Source: Methylobacterium organophilum (GTDB lineage: Bacteria > Pseudomonadota > Alphaproteobacteria > Rhizobiales > Beijerinckiaceae). Taken from it: a DNA stretch of 64,000 bases. The stretch spans positions 1 to 64,000 of the forward strand of contig NZ_BPQV01000015.1 of assembly GCF_022179465.1 (NCBI RefSeq), written 5' to 3'. The position numbers and the translations under genes were made by a program. Shown here piece by piece: positions 43,033-51,722 of this stretch (positions are counted from its first letter, which is position 1; each line of letters starts with the position of its first letter). Under the pieces are notes generated by a model, which was not told the origin of the DNA, ran no database searches, and worked only from the letters and a program-made list of their open reading frames with translations.

Positions 43033-43414
43033 CCTGGGATGTCCTTCGCTGGGTTGAGAGGGCAGGCACCGCATATCGGGCGCTCCGCCGAGTTAGCAAG
43101 CCAAACACAGGTGAGCCCCGAAAGCTCCCGGGCGGAGGGTCGCGCGGCGGCAACACCTTCCCGTCGTCGCACCGCGTCCGATGGGCTGCGCCAAACGAAA
43201 AAACCCGCTCGCGCGAAGCGAGCGGGGTCGCAGTTCAAGGGAGGAAACGCCCGCCGTGGGCGAAAACCACGATGCAAGGACCGGGCCGCGCCGCGACGGC
43301 CGCGGAAACCATCCGTTAACCATGCCGTGCTGAGGTACCCCTCAGTTTCCTCCGGTGCCGGAGCGGCGCAGGACGACCAGACCGTCAGACCCGAACGCGA
43401 CGGGACGTAAGGCC
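43033..43414. other. 382-base intergenic region with an orphan terminator
   Basis: Between the Cys-rich gene (minus) and a small plus-strand gene. It contains the strong minus-strand terminator at 43198-43226 and a palindrome CTGAGG-TACC-CCTCAG at 43330-43345. No convincing gene is found on either strand; a small RNA is possible. Confidence 0.5.
43198..43226 (-). terminator. Strong intrinsic terminator without an assigned gene
   Basis: On the minus strand CCCGCTCGC and GCGAGCGGG form a perfect 9-bp stem around TTCGC, followed by TTTTTT. It is the most canonical Rho-independent terminator in the window, yet no minus-strand gene precedes it within 1.1 kb. Confidence 0.8.
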
Positions 43415-43621
43415 ATGACTCCTTCGATCAAACCCCGCCGCAAGGCGCCGGTCCCCGCGAGGCCCACGACCAACGTCGTGCCCTTCCCCGCCGCCGCGAT
43501 CCGCCGGTTCCGGCGGGACGAGGCCGAAGGCCCGCGCGGCGCGATCCTGCTCTTCACCGGCGTGCGCTACGAGCGCCTCGCCGACGACGAAGCGGCCCAG
43601 CGCCTCCGCAAGTGGTCGTGA
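43415..43621 (+). CDS. Small basic protein, unknown function
   Basis: 68 residues, start at 43415 after GTAAGG. Basic, with a Pro-rich N-terminal half (RRKAPVPARPTTNVVPFP) followed by a helix rich in Arg/Glu and a hydrophobic ILLFTGVRYERL. The last codons overlap the GTG start of the lipoprotein gene (GTGA). Similar short Pro-rich proteins recur in Rhizobiales. No function assigned. Confidence 0.6.
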   Translation: MTPSIKPRRKAPVPARPTTNVVPFPAAAIRRFRRDEAEGPRGAILLFTGVRYERLADDEAAQRLRKWS

Positions 43622-44409
43622 GCCCCTTCGAGCGCGCATCCCGCCTGATCCTGCTCGCGCCACTCTGCCTGGTGGCCTGCGCGCAGCAGGGCGATTTCGG
43701 CCGCCCGGCCAAGAGCGCCTGGAACGACCTCGTCGAGACCACGGGCACCCTGGCCGCCCGCGAGCGCGAGGAGCCGGCCTCCGCCTTTCCTCTGACCGAC
43801 GACGAGCGCGTTCTGCGGGACCGAGCCTGGCGCTTCCTCATGCCCGCCCAGGGGCACGCCGCTTTCGAGGACGTGCTCGCCAACCTGACCCGCACGCGGG
43901 TGCTGCCGCCGAACTGGCGCGAACCCAACGTCGCCGCCTATCATGACGGCCTCCTCTCCGAATCCTTCCGTTCTCCCGTCTCCCGCTATCGGCGGCTCTC
44001 CGAGGATGCGGGGGCCGACGGCCGGCTGATCCCCGTCTTCGTGGCCACCGCCGCCCGGGTGATCGAGGCGGATGCCTTCCGCCTGCGCAGCCTGCCCTTC
44101 GCCAGGACCCTGGACGATTTCGACGTGCGTAACGCCGCCATGCGGGTCGCCGAGAATCGCTGCCTGATCGCCTGGGTGCGCCTGGAGCTCGGGCAGCGCG
44201 TGGCGCAGTACCGCTACGCCCTGGAGCATCTCGCCGTGGAGATGCCCGGCCGGGACGCGGCGGTGACCGAGCAGGCGATCGGCTTCCTCGAGTCGCGCCG
44301 GGCGCTGCTCGCCCCCCTGCTGCCGCCCGAGGCGGCGGCGCGCTGCGGCCTCGAAATCCTCGAGCCGCCCCAGGCAGCCCTGGCCCCGCCGGTCGTCGCC
44401 AAGTATTGA
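43618..44409 (+). CDS. Exported lipoprotein, unknown function
   Basis: 263 residues with a lipoprotein signal: hydrophobic [13 protein letters not shown] with lipobox LVAC and lipidated Cys21. The mature protein is mostly helical ([39 protein letters not shown]) with no recognisable domain. The GTG at 43618 overlaps the stop of the upstream small gene. An earlier GTG at 43612 is also in frame. It would sit in the inner leaflet of the outer membrane. The RNase HI gene follows 33 bases later. Confidence 0.75.
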   Translation: MSPFERASRLILLAPLCLVACAQQGDFGRPAKSAWNDLVETTGTLAAREREEPASAFPLTDDERVLRDRAWRFLMPAQGHAAFEDVLANLTRTRVLPPNWREPNVAAYHDGLLSESFRSPVSRYRRLSEDAGADGRLIPVFVATAARVIEADAFRLRSLPFARTLDDFDVRNAAMRVAENRCLIAWVRLELGQRVAQYRYALEHLAVEMPGRDAAVTEQAIGFLESRRALLAPLLPPEAAARCGLEILEPPQAALAPPVVAKY

Positions 44410-44442
44410 GCCGACCCTCAGACAGCGGAACCGGACTCCTCC

Positions 44443-45135
44443 ATGCGAACCATCGTCTACGCCGACGGCGGCTGCGACCCCAATCCGGGTCCCGGTGGCT
44501 GGGGCGTCGTCATCCAGCATCCGACCGGCACGGTCGAGCTGCATGGCGGCGAGCGCGCGACCACCAACAACCGCATGGAGCTGACGGCGGCGATCAGCGC
44601 GCTGGAGCACTTCCCCGAAGGCGCGGCCATCGAGATGCGCTGCGACAGCCAATATGTGGTGAAGTCGGTCACCGAATGGATGAAGGGCTGGAAGCGCAAG
44701 GGTTGGCGCACCGCCACCGGCCCGGTGAAGAATCGCGATCTGATGGAGCGCCTCGACGCCCTCGCCTCGGCCCGGGACGTGCGCTGGACCTGGGTGCGTG
44801 GCCATGCCGGCGAGGTGGGCAACGAGCGGGCCGATCGGCTGGCCGCCCAGGGACGCCGCGAGGCCCTGGAGCGCCCGACCGGGGCGCCCTCGGATGCACC
44901 TGCTCCGGTTCAGGCGCCTGCGCCTGTCGCCGCCGAGTCTACCCCCGCGGCGCCCCCGCGCACCACCGAGGTGCGGATCGGACTCGGCCTCGGGCTGGAG
45001 GTGTCCCGCGCCGCCAAGCGCGCCGGCCTCTCGCCCCAGGCCTTCGTGGAGGAGGCGGTGCAGCTCGCCCTCGACCTCGGGCCGGAGGGCCGGGCGCGGG
45101 CCCGGGCCTCCCTCCTTCCCGCCCGCGAGACCTGA
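44443..45135 (+). CDS. rnhA: Ribonuclease HI with C-terminal extension
   Basis: 230 residues. Residues 1-147 are complete RNase HI, cutting the RNA strand of RNA-DNA hybrids: [16 protein letters not shown] with Asp8, MELTAAI with Glu46, RCDSQY with Asp68, the basic protrusion [14 protein letters not shown], and [15 protein letters not shown] with His121 and Asp131. An extra 80 residues (Pro/Ala-rich linker then [24 protein letters not shown]) go beyond the family length. The stop overlaps the following glycosylase ATG (TGATG), so repair genes are coupled. Confidence 0.95.
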   Translation: MRTIVYADGGCDPNPGPGGWGVVIQHPTGTVELHGGERATTNNRMELTAAISALEHFPEGAAIEMRCDSQYVVKSVTEWMKGWKRKGWRTATGPVKNRDLMERLDALASARDVRWTWVRGHAGEVGNERADRLAAQGRREALERPTGAPSDAPAPVQAPAPVAAESTPAAPPRTTEVRIGLGLGLEVSRAAKRAGLSPQAFVEEAVQLALDLGPEGRARARASLLPARET

Positions 45136-45698
45136 TGGAGGCGGGCTTCTTCGCGCGGCCCGTCGCTGCCGTGGCGTCGGAGCTGATCGGCTGCGGTTTC
45201 TTCGTCGACGGCGTCGGCGGCCTGATCGTCGAGACCGAGGCCTATGACCGGACGGACCCCGCCTCGCACAGCTTCGGCGGCCCGACGCCGCGCAATGCCA
45301 GCATGTTCGGGCCCCCCGGCCACGCCTATGTCTATCGTTCCTACGGCCTGCACTGGTGCCTGAATCTCGTCTGCGAGCCGGGCAGCGCCGTGCTCCTGCG
45401 GGCGATCGAGCCGACCGCCGGCCTGCCCACGATGCGCGCCCGCCGCGGACTCGACGCGCCCCGGCTGCTCTGCGCCGGCCCCGGCCGCCTCTGCCAGGCG
45501 CTCGGCGTCGACCGCGCCCAAGACGGCCTTCCTCTCGACCGGGCGCCCTTTACCCTGCGGCCTCGGGCGGAGGACGTGCCCGTGGCGGTGGGCCCCCGCA
45601 TCGGCATCAGCCGCGGCGTCGAGACGCCCTGGCGCTTCCTGCTCGCCGGCTCGCGCTTCGTCAGCCGCCCGCTGCCCCGCGGGACGGCCCCGGCCTGA
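45135..45698 (+). CDS. 3-methyladenine DNA glycosylase, AAG/MPG family
   Basis: 187-residue alkyladenine glycosylase that excises 3-methyladenine and similar damaged purines. Family marks are [20 protein letters not shown] with the catalytic Glu, [35 protein letters not shown] in successive conserved blocks, and the C-terminal GPRIGIS. It starts in the stop codon of rnhA, a coupled arrangement of two repair functions. Confidence 0.94.
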   Translation: MEAGFFARPVAAVASELIGCGFFVDGVGGLIVETEAYDRTDPASHSFGGPTPRNASMFGPPGHAYVYRSYGLHWCLNLVCEPGSAVLLRAIEPTAGLPTMRARRGLDAPRLLCAGPGRLCQALGVDRAQDGLPLDRAPFTLRPRAEDVPVAVGPRIGISRGVETPWRFLLAGSRFVSRPLPRGTAPA

Positions 45699-45701
45699 GA
45701 C

Positions 45702-46313
45702 TTACCGGCCCTGCGCCGCGTCGGCGTCGGTCGGTTCGTCGGGGCTGTCGATGGAGCAGGAGACCGCCTGCACCGCCTCGTTGGCCATGGCGCGCTGGCT
45801 CGGCAGCCCGGCCATCACCCGCACCACCACGAAGCCCTCGCGGTCGCTGGCGACGATGCGCACGTCGCGGCTCGGTTCGCTCTCGTCGTCGCTGGCCAGC
45901 GCCTCGTCGTATTGCGCCCGGGTCATCACCACGAGGTCGAGGGCGCCCTTCACCGCCGCCTGGTCGGTGACCGCGTAGAAGGCGCCGCGGCGGCCATGCA
46001 CGGCGAGAGACAGGGTCAGCGCCCCGGTCTTGGCCGAGACCCGCATCGGCCCGTCATCGAGGTCGTAGGCGCAGACGCCGACCGCCACTGCCGGGTCGGG
46101 GATCGGGAGCCAGGATTCGGCCGGGCCCGGGTTCTCGCCGGTGGCGAGCGTGTGCACGGCCAGGGGATGGTCCAGGCTCTCGCTCGCCCGGGCATGGGAG
46201 AAGGCGTCGCCCTCGGCGAAGCGCGGGATCGAGAGCACCGTCGCGATGTGGACCATGCCCGCCAGCACGAGGCCGCAGGCGGTGGCGAGCAGGAAGCGGT
46301 TGCGCGGGCTCAT
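45702..46313 (-). CDS. DUF1254-like (COG5402) membrane-anchored protein
   Basis: 203 residues with an N-terminal transmembrane anchor (RFLLATACGLVLAGMVHIATVLS). The body contains AKTGALTLSLAVHGRRGAFYAVTDQAAV and REGFVVVRVMAG, resembling the short DUF1254/COG5402 proteins that pair with DUF1214 proteins. Indeed its ATG overlaps the stop of a DUF1214-like gene. Function of the pair is unknown. Two cysteines (GVCAYD, VSCSID) may form a periplasmic disulfide. Confidence 0.7.
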   Translation of the reverse strand: MSPRNRFLLATACGLVLAGMVHIATVLSIPRFAEGDAFSHARASESLDHPLAVHTLATGENPGPAESWLPIPDPAVAVGVCAYDLDDGPMRVSAKTGALTLSLAVHGRRGAFYAVTDQAAVKGALDLVVMTRAQYDEALASDDESEPSRDVRIVASDREGFVVVRVMAGLPSQRAMANEAVQAVSCSIDSPDEPTDADAAQGR

Positions 46314-46999
46314 GAGGCGCAGCCCATGCGGGTGATGGCGGGCAGGCTGTCGCGGTCGAGGCTGCCGACGCTCGCCGCGACCGGGGTGTCGTAGAGGCGC
46401 AGGGCTAGCCGCACCGGCCCCCGCGGCCGCGGCATCGGCAGCCAGTTGCCGGGCTGCACGTCGGGGGCGATCACGATGCCGAAGCTGCCGTCGCGCGCCC
46501 GCAGGATCTCCGTGGAGGTGAAGCCCTCGCGCAGAGCCGGCGCCCCCGGCTCCGGGGTGCCGCGCCCGGCGATGGTCAGGGTCCAGGCCCGGGCCGGCGG
46601 GGTGGCGCCGCCGACCGTGTAGGTGCAGGCGGCGTCGAGGGTGCGGCCCTCGTCGTCCAGGGCGGCCGTCACCAGCATGCCTTCGCCGACGGCGAGGGCG
46701 ATCTCGCCGCGGCGGGCATTCACCGCGCGGGCATAGGGGTCGGCATCCATCGCGCCGGTACGCGGCCAGGCCACCCAGGGGCCGATCCGCACGCCGCCGA
46801 ACGGGTAGCCGCCTCGGGTCGCGTAATCGGCGCTCAGCAGGCCGAGGGCGGCGCCGAGCGCCAGGGCGTAGAGCGTCAGCGCCACCACGGAGGCCCTGCG
46901 CAGCCAGCCCCCGAGGACACGGCGCAGCCGGCCGAGGCGTGCCGTCGCGCGCGGCCGGGCCGGGCCCGTGCGGGCGAGGTCGGGAGTCTCCGTCAGCAT
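46310..46999 (-). CDS. DUF1214 domain-containing protein
   Basis: 229 residues. A basic N-terminus is followed by one transmembrane segment (ASVVALTLYALALGAALGLL); the rest is a periplasmic beta-rich domain ending in RDGSFGIVIAPDVQPGNWLPMP and VRLALRLYDTPV, which is the DUF1214 signature. DUF1214 and DUF1254 proteins usually occur together, as here (ATGA overlap). Function unknown. It begins 21 bases after the penicillin-binding protein gene on the same strand, so the three may be transcribed together, a possible cell-envelope link. Confidence 0.78.
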   Translation of the reverse strand: MLTETPDLARTGPARPRATARLGRLRRVLGGWLRRASVVALTLYALALGAALGLLSADYATRGGYPFGGVRIGPWVAWPRTGAMDADPYARAVNARRGEIALAVGEGMLVTAALDDEGRTLDAACTYTVGGATPPARAWTLTIAGRGTPEPGAPALREGFTSTEILRARDGSFGIVIAPDVQPGNWLPMPRPRGPVRLALRLYDTPVAASVGSLDRDSLPAITRMGCAS

Positions 47000-47019
47000 G
47001 ATCTGCCCAACCGGATCGC

Positions 47020-49386
47020 TCAAGGCGTCCCGAAGCCGGCGGAGCGGGTGCGCTCGGCCACGTCCACGAGGCCGGAGCCGCCCTTCCGGTCCGGCCGGAG
47101 CGCGCCGGAGCGGGCGGGATCGGCCTTCTGCGCGGCCGGCTTGCTCTCGACCGCCCGGAACAGACCATTGAGGCTGGTCAGCACCTCGAAGGAGCGCCGC
47201 GACAGCCGGCCCGCCGCGCTCGCGGCCGGGTTCACCGGTGCCTCGGCGCCCGTCAGCGCCTGGGCGACCTGATTGCTGCCCTTGCGCTCGTTGAGGCCGG
47301 GGATCGGCTTCAGCTCGATGCCCTGGTGGGCGGGGGCCATCACCTCGTGCCACGTCATCGCCGGCAGGGAGCCCCCGGTCATCTTGTTGGTCGGGCTGTG
47401 GTCGTCGTTGCCGAACCAGACGGCGCCCACGTAATTGCCCGTGTAGCCCACGAACCAGGCGTCGCGGTAGCCGTTGGTGGTGCCGGTCTTGCCCGCCACC
47501 TTGGTGTTCTCGAGCTGCGCCTTGCGGGCGGTGCCCTCCTCGACGACCTTGTTGAGCATGTAGTTCATGTCGGCCGTCACCTGGGTCGAGAGCACCTGCT
47601 CGGCCGGTTCGTCGGCGTGGCGGTAGATCACCTCGCCGCTGGAATTGCGCACCTCCACGGTCGCGTAGGGTTTGGCCCGCTTGCCGCCATTGGCGAAGAC
47701 CGCGAAGCCCGAGGCCTGGTCCATCACCGTCACCTCCGTCGAGCCGATCGGCAGGGAGGGCGTGTCGGTGATCGGCGTGGTCACGCCCATGGCCTTGGCG
47801 GTCTGGATGATCTTGGCCCGGCCCGCCTTGGCGGCGTTCCACTCGTGGGTGATGCCCATGCCCTTGCCCAGCGCGATCGAGATCTTGATCGGGATCGTGT
47901 TGATCGACTTCGCCACGGCGAGCCACATCGGCTGCCGGCCGGAATAGGAGCGGCCGTAATTCTGCGGGCACCAATTGCCGACGCAGACCGGCGAATCCAC
48001 CACCGGGGTGTCCGGCTTGAACTGGCCGGAGGCGAGCGCCGCCGCGTAGACATAGGGCTTGAAGGAGGAGCCCGGCTGGCGCAGGGCGTCGGTGGCGCGG
48101 TTGAACTGGCTCTCGCCGTAATCGGCGCCCCCGACCATGGCCCGCACGGCCCCGTCCGGATCCATCACCACCATGGCGGATTCGTCGACGTCGTACTGGT
48201 CGCCGTAGCGGCGCAGCATACCCTCGATCGCCTGGTCGGCGCTGCGCTGGATCGAGAGGTCGAGGGGGGTCTTCACCGTGAGCACGCGGTCGTTGCGCAG
48301 CTTGCCCGCGTCGGCCAGCGCCTTCACCTGCCCGAAGGCCCAGTCGAGATAGTAGTCGGCGGTGATGTCCTTGGCCCGGGTCACGGGCGTCGCCGGGTTG
48401 CGCAGGGCGGTCTGGATCTGACCCTCGGTGACGAAGCCCGCCTCGACCATGTTGTGCAGCACGTCGACCGCCCGGGCGCGGGCGGCGGGCAGGTTCACGT
48501 TGGGCGAGTACTTGGTCGGCGCCTTGAACAGGCCGGCGAGCATCGCGGCTTCGGCGAGGGTGATGTTCTGCAGGGGCTTGCCGAAATAATAGTCGGCCGC
48601 CGCCACCGCGCCGAAGGTGCCGCCGCCCATATAGGCGCGGTCGAGATAGAGCTTCAGGATCTGGTTCTTGGTCAGGTGGCTCTCGAGCCAGAAGGCCAGG
48701 AACGCCTCGTTGATCTTGCGCTCGAGGGAGCGCTCGTTGGTGAGGAACAGGTTCTTGGCGAGCTGCTGCGTGATGGTTGAGCCGCCCTGCACGTTGCCCT
48801 TGCCGCGGGAATTCGAGACCAGCGCCCGGGCCGTGCCGATCGGGTCGATGCCCCAATGATCGTAGAAGCGCCGGTCCTCGGTCGAAAGGAGCGCCTTGAT
48901 CATCAGGTCGGGGAAGTCGTCGAGCTTGAGCGAGTCGTCGTGCTTGATGCCCCGCCGCCCGACCTCGGTGCCGTAGCGATCGAGGAAGGTCACGGCGAGG
49001 TCCTGGGCCTTCAGCCAGTTGTCGCTGGTGAGCTGGAAGGCGGATTGGGCCAGGATCAGCACGCCGAGCGCCCCCACCGCGCCCAGGGTCGTCGCCTCGC
49101 TCGTCAGGTCGAGGGCGACGCGCTTCCAGCCGCGCACGGAGAAGACGTTCATCCGTTCCTGAAAGCGCTCGTAGGCCTCCGAGGTCGAGCGGCCGCTGTC
49201 GTAGAGACTCGCATTGACGAAGGCGTCGAAAGCCAGCGCCGCGCGGCTGATCCGGGTTCTGAGCGAGGCGAGGCTGGGCAGGCGCACGGTCTGAGTGTCT
49301 CGTCCTTCGGGCGACCCGGCCGATCCGCGCCCTGCCGTCCCTCGCGGGAGCGGGCGCCGATCCGCGCTGAATGCCCTGCCTACCAA
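47020..49386 (-). CDS. Class A penicillin-binding protein (PBP1-type)
   Basis: About 788 residues: bifunctional peptidoglycan glycosyltransferase/transpeptidase. A long N-terminal cytoplasmic part leads to a transmembrane helix (ATTLGAVGALGVLILAQSAF). The GT51 domain contains LLSTEDRRFYDHWGIDP (catalytic Glu) and GGSTITQQLAKNLFL; the transpeptidase domain has PGSSFKPYVY (catalytic Ser-x-x-Lys), SINTIP (SxN) and KTGTTNGYRDAWFVG (KTG). The start is uncertain: the ATG at 49386 is used here, while a GTG at 49287 after GAAGGACGAG would drop 33 residues of low-complexity sequence. The final 80 residues are a variable, charged tail. Confidence 0.95.
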   Translation of the reverse strand: MVGRAFSADRRPLPRGTAGRGSAGSPEGRDTQTVRLPSLASLRTRISRAALAFDAFVNASLYDSGRSTSEAYERFQERMNVFSVRGWKRVALDLTSEATTLGAVGALGVLILAQSAFQLTSDNWLKAQDLAVTFLDRYGTEVGRRGIKHDDSLKLDDFPDLMIKALLSTEDRRFYDHWGIDPIGTARALVSNSRGKGNVQGGSTITQQLAKNLFLTNERSLERKINEAFLAFWLESHLTKNQILKLYLDRAYMGGGTFGAVAAADYYFGKPLQNITLAEAAMLAGLFKAPTKYSPNVNLPAARARAVDVLHNMVEAGFVTEGQIQTALRNPATPVTRAKDITADYYLDWAFGQVKALADAGKLRNDRVLTVKTPLDLSIQRSADQAIEGMLRRYGDQYDVDESAMVVMDPDGAVRAMVGGADYGESQFNRATDALRQPGSSFKPYVYAAALASGQFKPDTPVVDSPVCVGNWCPQNYGRSYSGRQPMWLAVAKSINTIPIKISIALGKGMGITHEWNAAKAGRAKIIQTAKAMGVTTPITDTPSLPIGSTEVTVMDQASGFAVFANGGKRAKPYATVEVRNSSGEVIYRHADEPAEQVLSTQVTADMNYMLNKVVEEGTARKAQLENTKVAGKTGTTNGYRDAWFVGYTGNYVGAVWFGNDDHSPTNKMTGGSLPAMTWHEVMAPAHQGIELKPIPGLNERKGSNQVAQALTGAEAPVNPAASAAGRLSRRSFEVLTSLNGLFRAVESKPAAQKADPARSGALRPDRKGGSGLVDVAERTRSAGFGTP

Positions 49387-49640
49387 GTCTCACGCCGCCG
49401 CGCGAGATTCACGGTTGCGTAACCAACGCGCGGGCGCGCCGGTGGGAGCGGCCGGGCGACCGGAATGTTTCCTTAACCTTGACGCCGGAATAGGGCGGCC
49501 GGATGGCCGGAGGCCGTTGCGAGCCCGTTTGAACCTCTCGGAGGCGCTTCCCGGCGCGGCTCCGCTTGCCTCCGCGGCCGCCTTCCGGCAGGAGAGGCGA
49601 CGATCCGACACATGATGCGTGAAAGAGAGGGGTGCGCCCG

Positions 49641-50105
49641 ATGCGGGACCGCCCGGCCGAGCCGTTCTGGCGCGTGAAGAGCCTCGAGGAGATGTCGCCG
49701 ACCGAGTGGGAGAGCCTGTGCGACGGCTGCGGCCGCTGCTGCCTCCTGAAGCTTGAGGACGACGATACCGGCGAGATCCACCACACCGATATCGGCTGCA
49801 CGCTGCTCGACACCCATGCCTGCCGCTGCCGCGACTACCGCAACCGGTCCAAGCGCGTGCCCGATTGTGTTCGGCTGACGCCGGAAGCCGTGCGCAGCAT
49901 CCCTTGGCTGCCGCCGACCTGCGCCTACCGCCTCGTGCGCGACGGGCACGACCTGCCGAACTGGCACCCGCTGCTGACGGGCCGCAAGGCGAGCGTGCAC
50001 GAGGCCGGCATCTCGGTGCGCGGGCGTGTGGCCGGCAATGAGGAAGAGTTCTCGGAGGACGAGCTCGTCGAGCGCATCGTAGCCTGGCCGGGCGAAAAGC
50101 CCTGA
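49641..50105 (+). CDS. YcgN-type cysteine cluster protein (UPF0260)
   Basis: 154 residues with the cysteine pattern LCDGCGRCC near the N-terminus and [15 protein letters not shown] downstream, plus later Cys in VPDCVRL and PPTCAYRL. This matches the UPF0260/YcgN family, proposed to bind an iron-sulfur cluster or zinc; the function is not established. The ATG at 49641 is well spaced from AGAGAGGGG. The gene stands alone before the AT-rich tad-like block. Confidence 0.9.
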   Translation: MRDRPAEPFWRVKSLEEMSPTEWESLCDGCGRCCLLKLEDDDTGEIHHTDIGCTLLDTHACRCRDYRNRSKRVPDCVRLTPEAVRSIPWLPPTCAYRLVRDGHDLPNWHPLLTGRKASVHEAGISVRGRVAGNEEEFSEDELVERIVAWPGEKP

Positions 50106-50349
50106 GCCTGCCTCACGGGACGCCCGATCGCTGAGGGGCGTCTCGCCGGCCACGTCACCCCACGCTTGGGCGCGGCTTTTGCCAGTTCCCACTATCCGCG
50201 CATCAAATTGGTGCCTGCGTCGCCCGCCGGCCTCATGAATATCACTAGTTGTAAACAACTTGGATTGCTGCCTTGATATCAATACAGGGCGACGTGCTTT
50301 AGGCGGTTAGATTCACTTTTGTTTAAATGCCGCATGATATTGTTATATT
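50106..50349. other. AT-rich upstream region of the tad-like block with two dyads
   Basis: After the YcgN gene the base composition drops sharply. Two dyads are visible: AGTTGT-AA-ACAACT at 50247-50260 and the perfect palindrome TTGATATCAA at 50273-50282. TTGTTTAAAT and TTGTTATATTATG occur just before the next start. They could be operator and promoter elements for the pilin-like genes. Confidence 0.5.
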
Positions 50350-50901
50350 ATGCGGCAGGCGTCGAAATATAGTGAGGGTGCCGAGGGCTCAACCACGGTC
50401 GAGTTCGCTCTCGTGGGGGCGATGTTCATTCTTGCGATCATGCTCATCATGAGCACGGCTCTGGTTCTGTACGTCAACCAGGCGCTCAACAATGCGACCG
50501 CCCATGCCGCCCGGCAGATCTTGACCGGTAGCTTCCAGTCTCAATCGACGACGCCGACGCCGGAGGGCTTCAAGCAGATCCTCTGCGAAAATCTTCTAGC
50601 TCCGATCAAATGCAACGACGTGATCGTCAACCTCTACGTCGTGACCAAGGCGTCCAAGCCGAGCGGATACTATGCCTATGTCAAGCCGGATCTGAGTGGT
50701 CTGGCACTGGCCGATTTGTCTGTGGGATCAGGGCCGTTCAATATCGGAAAACGCGGCGATTATCAGTACTTGCAGGTCATCTATCCCGTTGCCTTCCTGC
50801 CTCGCATCATTTCATCCTGGCTGAGCGGCGGTGTGACCTACAACGGCAAGCCTGCGTATCTGGCCATATCGGCGGCGGCCTTTCGCGTCGAACAATACTG
50901 A
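50350..50901 (+). CDS. TadE-like pilus assembly protein
   Basis: 183 residues with the TadE N-terminus: a short basic leader, EGSTTVEFALVGAMFILAIML with Glu at the fifth position of the mature-like segment, and a single transmembrane helix continuing to LYVNQALNNATAHAARQI. The remainder is extracytoplasmic with two cysteines (LCENLLAPIKC). There is no Shine-Dalgarno before the ATG, and AT-rich DNA abuts it. TadE-type minor pseudopilins support Flp/Tad adhesive pili; the rest of a tad locus is not in the window. Confidence 0.82.
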   Translation: MRQASKYSEGAEGSTTVEFALVGAMFILAIMLIMSTALVLYVNQALNNATAHAARQILTGSFQSQSTTPTPEGFKQILCENLLAPIKCNDVIVNLYVVTKASKPSGYYAYVKPDLSGLALADLSVGSGPFNIGKRGDYQYLQVIYPVAFLPRIISSWLSGGVTYNGKPAYLAISAAAFRVEQY

Positions 50902-51722
50902 TGCCAGCCCCGCTCTCCCGAAAGCCGACCCTCGCTGCGTCCGAGGGGAACTGCGGCCTCTGTCTTGCGGATCGGATCCGGGCCGTCAGCGCGCGCTTTC
51001 GCCGTCACGGACGCTGTTTCCGCTTCGCCGATAGCGGGATCGCCGCAACCGAGTTCGTTCTGCTTCTGCCGACGTTGCTGTTCATCCTGTTCTGTGGTGC
51101 GCAGTTGATCACGTATATCGATGCCACTCGCAAGGTCGATCTGGTGGCGTACTCGGTCAGCCAGATGGTTTCGCAATTGCCTCCGCCGATCAATGGCTCA
51201 ATTGCAAAAGTAAATTCGACAGATCTTCGATTCAGCTACGATTCAACGCTGGTTCTATTCCCATACGTCATGGCGGATGCCCGGATTAGGGGCGTAAAAT
51301 GGCAGGATAACATTTCAATCAATTTCGCGAGCATTGAGTTCAAGCCGAAAGACGCCTCCTGCAAGAGCAAAATCCAAGGCGCCGCCGATGCGAGCACCTG
51401 CTACGAGGCCAAGGTGGTCTGGACGAGCAGCGGCAGCCCCCAGCCGTCCGACGGACCCAATTTCCGGCCTTGCAGCACCTCGCAGCGGGCGATGGACGAC
51501 AAGGCGCCGCCGAACCGCGCCGCCCTTCCGCGCTCCGCCTTCGGCCCTCTGTCGCTGGTGGTGATCGACGTCGTGTTCACCTTCAGGCCGACCTTCGGGG
51601 CGCGGTTCCTGCCGGCCATCCGGATCGCCCGCTCGGCCTATGTCCAGCCTCGCTACGCCGCGCTCGTCAGCTACGACACGACCAACAGTGATGGGATCGC
51701 TGTGACATGCCCCGGTTATTGA
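50901..51722 (+). CDS. TadE-like protein
   Basis: 273 residues. After a basic N-terminal 45 residues comes the TadE motif SGIAATEFVLLLPTLLFILFCGAQL and a transmembrane helix; the rest is a periplasmic domain with paired cysteines (ASCKSKI, STCYEA, RPCSTS, VTCPGY). Its ATG overlaps the previous stop (TGATG). Expected to function with the neighbouring TadE- and TadG-like proteins as a minor pilin or assembly factor. Codon use and GC are lower than most of the window in the first half. Confidence 0.8.
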   Translation: MPAPLSRKPTLAASEGNCGLCLADRIRAVSARFRRHGRCFRFADSGIAATEFVLLLPTLLFILFCGAQLITYIDATRKVDLVAYSVSQMVSQLPPPINGSIAKVNSTDLRFSYDSTLVLFPYVMADARIRGVKWQDNISINFASIEFKPKDASCKSKIQGAADASTCYEAKVVWTSSGSPQPSDGPNFRPCSTSQRAMDDKAPPNRAALPRSAFGPLSLVVIDVVFTFRPTFGARFLPAIRIARSAYVQPRYAALVSYDTTNSDGIAVTCPGY

